From DASXUX01 sp036504595 (lineage in GTDB: Bacteria > Planctomycetota > SZUA-567 > H5-PLA8), in the NCBI GenBank assembly GCA_036504595.1, contig DASXUX010000005.1, forward strand, positions 1 to 10,397: a DNA stretch of 10,397 nucleotides, written 5' to 3'. Numbering within the stretch: the stretch's first letter is position 1; each line of letters starts with the position of its first letter. Below, piece by piece: positions 8,411 to 10,397 of this stretch. Under the pieces are notes generated by a model that saw only the letters and a program-made list of their open reading frames with translations, did not search any database and was not told the origin of the DNA. The position numbers and the translations under genes are program-made.

Positions 8411-8695
8411 TGCCACGCAGCGCTGGAAGGTGTGTTTGTCAGCCAGAGCTGGCAACAGGCTCTTGGATTGTGCGCTGAAATCCTTGTCTGGATCGCACGT
8501 ATCCAAATATTGAAGGCCTGGGCCTGGAAGCCGCCAATGTTCAGTACGATATCCGAAGTGGCATCCACCCTCCCAGATATGAAATTACATTGGCGATCCA
8601 CAGAGTCCCGGAAAGTCGGTTGGCTCAGTGGGGTCCATGGAGATGCGGCAGTGGAATCGGCTTTGTTGCGGGTGATACGAATACCTCACTTCGTA
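8411..8695. other. Gap between convergent units, with gene debris
   Basis: This stretch separates the plus-strand operon from the minus-strand XapX gene. It carries no intact gene. It holds the possible reductase fossil at 8497-8568 and part of the hairpin at 8675-8696, each listed separately. The remainder, including 8411-8476, shows nothing I recognise. Confidence 0.5.
8497..8568 (+). pseudogene. Possible fossil of an FAD-dependent disulfide reductase (mercuric reductase / dihydrolipoamide dehydrogenase-like)
   Basis: One frame reads TYPNIEGLGLEAANVQYD followed by RSGIH. This resembles the segment of class I pyridine-nucleotide disulfide oxidoreductases that usually reads GRxPN, GLGLEAAGV, a short turn, then VDDRLRT. 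Homology stops on both sides: there is an in-frame TGA at 8476-8478 upstream, and no VDDRLRT or AAGD-like motif after residue ~24. A leftover of about 24 codons is the best explanation. The match is from memory of the family, and a chance match over this length cannot be excluded. Confidence 0.4.
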
Positions 8696-8696
8696 T
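8675..8696. terminator. Hairpin between convergent genes, possible weak terminator
   Basis: ATACGAA (8675-8681) and TTCGTAT (8690-8696) form a perfect 7-bp stem around an 8-nt loop. In plus-strand RNA the stem can extend outward by G-U and U-A pairs (8670-8674 with 8697-8701) and is followed by a T-rich run. This could end transcription of the glycosidase operon; on the minus strand it lies directly after the XapX stop codon but lacks a U-tract. The stem is AT-rich, so strength is doubtful. Confidence 0.35.
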
Positions 8697-8968
8697 TATT
8701 TCGTCTTTGGTTTTGCTGTATTTGGCTGTTGCGCGTTCTTCGTAAACGCTCGCGTGTTCTCCGCCGTCTGGCCCGATGGACCGCCACAGAGATGCGCTGT
8801 TGTCGCTCGCTTTTGTGGCATCAGATTGTCCGTCACCATGTAGCCGACCGTCATCGCTACAACCAGGAGAGCGCCCACGAGTCTCGGGGGGCTTGGAACA
8901 GGAATATCAAACCACCGGCAGCCCGCGCCGATCAGCAAGCCGAGAACAATTCCCATCGCGATTTTCAT
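8696..8968 (-). CDS. XapX domain-containing protein (DUF1427 family), small membrane protein
   Basis: A 90-aa protein of unknown biochemical role. Residues 1-47 match the XapX domain closely: MKIAMGIVLGLLIGAGCRWF, then DIPVPSPPRLVGALLVVAMT and VGYMVTD, giving two predicted membrane helices (about 3-16 and 30-46) joined by the proline-rich DIPVPSPP turn. HLCGGPSGQT at 59-68 is a tail motif I recall from longer members of this family, followed by a polar low-complexity end (QQPNTAKPKTK). The ATG at 8968 has a purine-rich ribosome site, GAGAAGAGA, five bases upstream, so the start is well supported. It lies downstream of, and in the same orientation as, the truncated amidohydrolase and the beta-barrel fossil, so it was probably the last gene of that operon. 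With the promoter end cut by an insertion, its current transcription is uncertain. Confidence 0.85.
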   Translation of the reverse strand: MKIAMGIVLGLLIGAGCRWFDIPVPSPPRLVGALLVVAMTVGYMVTDNLMPQKRATTAHLCGGPSGQTAENTRAFTKNAQQPNTAKPKTK

Positions 8969-8987
8969 GTACGTCTCTTCTCATAAC

Positions 8988-9053
8988 TCAGAACTTGTAG
9001 GTGACCCATACGCTCACGTAATCGACAGGCTTGCTGCGCCCGCTTTCTTTAGC
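8988..9053 (-). pseudogene. C-terminal remnant of an outer-membrane beta-barrel (porin-like) gene
   Basis: On the minus strand, in the 86-bp gap between the amidohydrolase stop and the XapX start, one frame encodes AKESGRS followed by KPVDYVSVWVTYKF and TGA (stop at 8990-8988). Alternating hydrophobic/aromatic residues ending in a terminal phenylalanine are the hallmark of the last strand of outer-membrane barrels, recognised by the BAM complex. The stop is 19 nt before the XapX start, normal operon spacing. No barrel gene precedes it: further upstream the frame runs into the amidohydrolase coding sequence. A deletion that removed nearly all of a porin gene between the amidohydrolase and XapX would explain this. 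The reading is visible; the origin is inferred. Confidence 0.55.
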
Positions 9054-9054
9054 C

Positions 9055-10290
9055 TCAGAACGCAAAGCAGCCACAACCGGGGTCCCAAGCAGTCTGGGCA
9101 TTCCCCCCAGCGCCAGCGTGAGTCGTCGCACGAGCGTAGCCGCCATACTCGGCTACGGGTGACCACTCCGGCATAACCGGAAGTTCTGGCGGCGCAAGAT
9201 GGGCGAACTCAGCCGCTGCGTACACGATTTTACCGCCAACGATGGTGAGAACCGACTCCAGCCCTTTGATCTCCTCCTCTGGAATTGAGAAGTAATCTTT
9301 GGAGAGAATCGCCAAGTCGGCCAACTGGCCGGGCACAAGAGCACCCTTTCGAGCTTCGTCGCCTGAGAACCAACTGCTCCCGACCGTGTACAACTTCAAA
9401 GCCTCCATTCGGGTCTGGCGATTCGACTCCGGGTAAAGCGCTAGGCCGCCAACTGTCTTGCCGGTCACCAGCCAATAGAGCGCGACGAACGGATTATAGC
9501 TCGCCACGCGCGTCCCATCAGTGCCAGCGCCGACGGGAATCCCAAGCTCCAACATGCGTGCTAGAGGCGGCGTCCGCTCGGCCTGTCCGGCCCCGTACCT
9601 GTCTCTGAAGTATTCCCCCTGAAAAGCCATGCGGTCTTGAATCGCAATGCCACCGCCGAGTGCCCGCACGCGCTCCAGGTTGTGATCCGAGATCGTTTCG
9701 GCATGGTCAAAGAACCAGCGCAACCCGTTGAATGGGATGTCGCGATTGACCTGCTCGAATACGTTTAAGAACCGCGTGATAGATTCATCGTATGTTGCGT
9801 GCAGGCGGAATGGCCAGCGGTTCTGCACGAGTAGTGAGACCACGTCCTTTAACTGCGGTTCCAGTGATTGAGGCAGGTCCGGGCGCGGCTGCAAAAAGTC
9901 CTCAAAATCAGCCGCAGAAAAGACCAACATCTCGCCGGCTCCGTTAAGGCGCAGATAGTCGTCACCGTCACCGGGTCTCGCATCCCTCACCCACTGGGTG
10001 AAGTCATCCTTCTCCTTCTGCGGATGCTGCGTGAATAGGTTGTAAGCGATGCGCAGTGTCATCTCGCCGCGCTGATGAAGTGCGCGGATTACCTCATAAT
10101 CCTCCGGGTAGTATTGATAGCCGCCGCCAGCATCCACCAGGCTCGTGATTCCAAACCGGTTCAGTTCACGCATAAAGTGGCGGCTGGAGTTGTGTTGGTA
10201 CTCGGGCGGGAGTTTCGGCGCTTTCGCGAGCGTGGAGTACAGGATCGTTGCGTTAGCAGCCCGTTGAAAAAGGGTCAAAAAACGCCGCAA
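9055..10290 (-). pseudogene. Amidohydrolase family 3 (YtcJ-like), N-terminus lost to an IS insertion
   Basis: A metal-dependent hydrolase whose substrate is not evident. About 400 C-terminal residues remain of a family usually ~550-640 aa long. Visible features (numbering from the TTG at 10290): YSTLAKAPKLPPEYQ (18-32), HFMRELNRFGITSLVDAGGG (38-57), RLHATYDES with H164 and FDHAE with H196 as candidate metal ligands, GAGTDGT with the likely catalytic D258, KGALVPGQLADLAILS (315-330), and the terminal GCGCFAF. The N-terminal beta-sandwich and the HxH metal motif that opens the barrel are missing. Family-like sequence starts only at about residue 13 (NATILYSTL); the first dozen codons are read from the insertion-sequence end and the TTG start is fortuitous. 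The frame stays open into the IS. The N-terminal half may survive on the far side of the element, beyond the window. Unlikely to be active as it stands. Confidence 0.85.
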
Positions 10291-10397
10291 AATTGTTTGA
10301 GAGAAATGCTTGTCCCGCGCGACACATATTAAGGGGCTGGCGAGGGGCGAGCATGGCGTTGGGTGAGAAGCAGGAGCCGCAGCGGGAGTTCTGGGTT
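10253..10397 (+). mobile_element. Insertion sequence, left end and transposase start (partial)
   Basis: From about 10253-10257 the sequence reads TAGCAGCCCGTTGAAAAAGG, resembling the terminal inverted repeats of IS1182-type elements, and amidohydrolase homology stops exactly here. A transposase-like start follows at 10353. The exact edge, the target duplication and the other end cannot be seen, because the window ends inside the element. Family assignment is inferred from memory of such ends. Confidence 0.65.
10353..10397 (+). CDS. Transposase N-terminus (IS1182-like), 3'-partial
   Basis: The frame starts at ATG 10353 and runs to the window end, encoding MALGEKQEPQREFWV. This resembles the opening of IS1182-type DDE transposases, which often begin with a short basic/glutamine-rich stretch ending in LWV or LWI. 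A GAGGGG run (10342-10347) gives a plausible ribosome site five bases from the ATG. Only 15 codons are present, so no catalytic residue can be examined. Confidence 0.55.
   Translation, partial: MALGEKQEPQREFWV

Noticed and set aside
8440..8453. GCCAG-AG-CTGGC palindrome as a terminator
   Set aside because: A 2-nt loop is too tight to form well, and no U-tract follows.
8432..8986. Plus-strand open frame of about 184 codons
   Set aside because: Most of it is antisense to the XapX gene, and its product has no family resemblance. The reductase-like motif lies in a different frame.
1..10397. CRISPR arrays, tRNA or rRNA genes, riboswitches
   Set aside because: I found no regularly spaced repeats, tRNA-like cloverleaf or known rRNA or riboswitch core sequence on either strand by eye.

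Overview
The window (about 60% GC, not counted exactly) looks like a piece of chromosome from a soil- or sediment-type Verrucomicrobiota, Planctomycetota or possibly Acidobacteriota bacterium. The main clue is a secreted protein that joins an NPCBM-like domain, a hydrazine-synthase-alpha-like propeller/cytochrome region and a formylglycine-generating-enzyme-like domain, an architecture I associate mainly with Planctomycetota and Verrucomicrobiota. The assignment is inference; no rRNA or other phylogenetic marker is present.

Layout. (1) Positions 2-1325 (+) hold the 3' part of a ligase / carrier protein / thioesterase gene (NRPS-like). It is broken by a frameshift inside the carrier domain and also stops before the thioesterase's expected C-terminal histidine, so it looks like a decaying pseudogene. 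(2) Positions 1326-1604 are a mostly featureless gap. (3) Positions 1605-8410 (+) form a tight two-gene unit. The first gene encodes a 1396-aa exported multidomain c-type cytochrome, and the second, overlapping by 4 nt (ATGA), encodes an 872-aa exported glycoside-hydrolase-like protein. Together they suggest an envelope or periplasmic carbohydrate-processing pair with a redox component. (4) Positions 8411-8695 contain what looks like a short fossil of a flavoprotein disulfide reductase and a 7-bp hairpin. (5) On the minus strand, from 10290 down to 8696, lies a YtcJ-type amidohydrolase that has lost its N-terminus, then the last ~22 codons of an outer-membrane beta-barrel gene, then an intact small XapX-family membrane protein. 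(6) From about 10253 to the window end an insertion sequence begins, with a transposase start codon at 10353; it cuts the amidohydrolase.

The dominant theme is one intact secreted operon flanked on both sides by genome decay: an internal deletion with frameshift, a truncated catalytic domain, two gene fossils and an IS insertion. The best candidate for an under-described system is the cytochrome/FGE-like fusion translationally coupled to the glycosidase-like gene.
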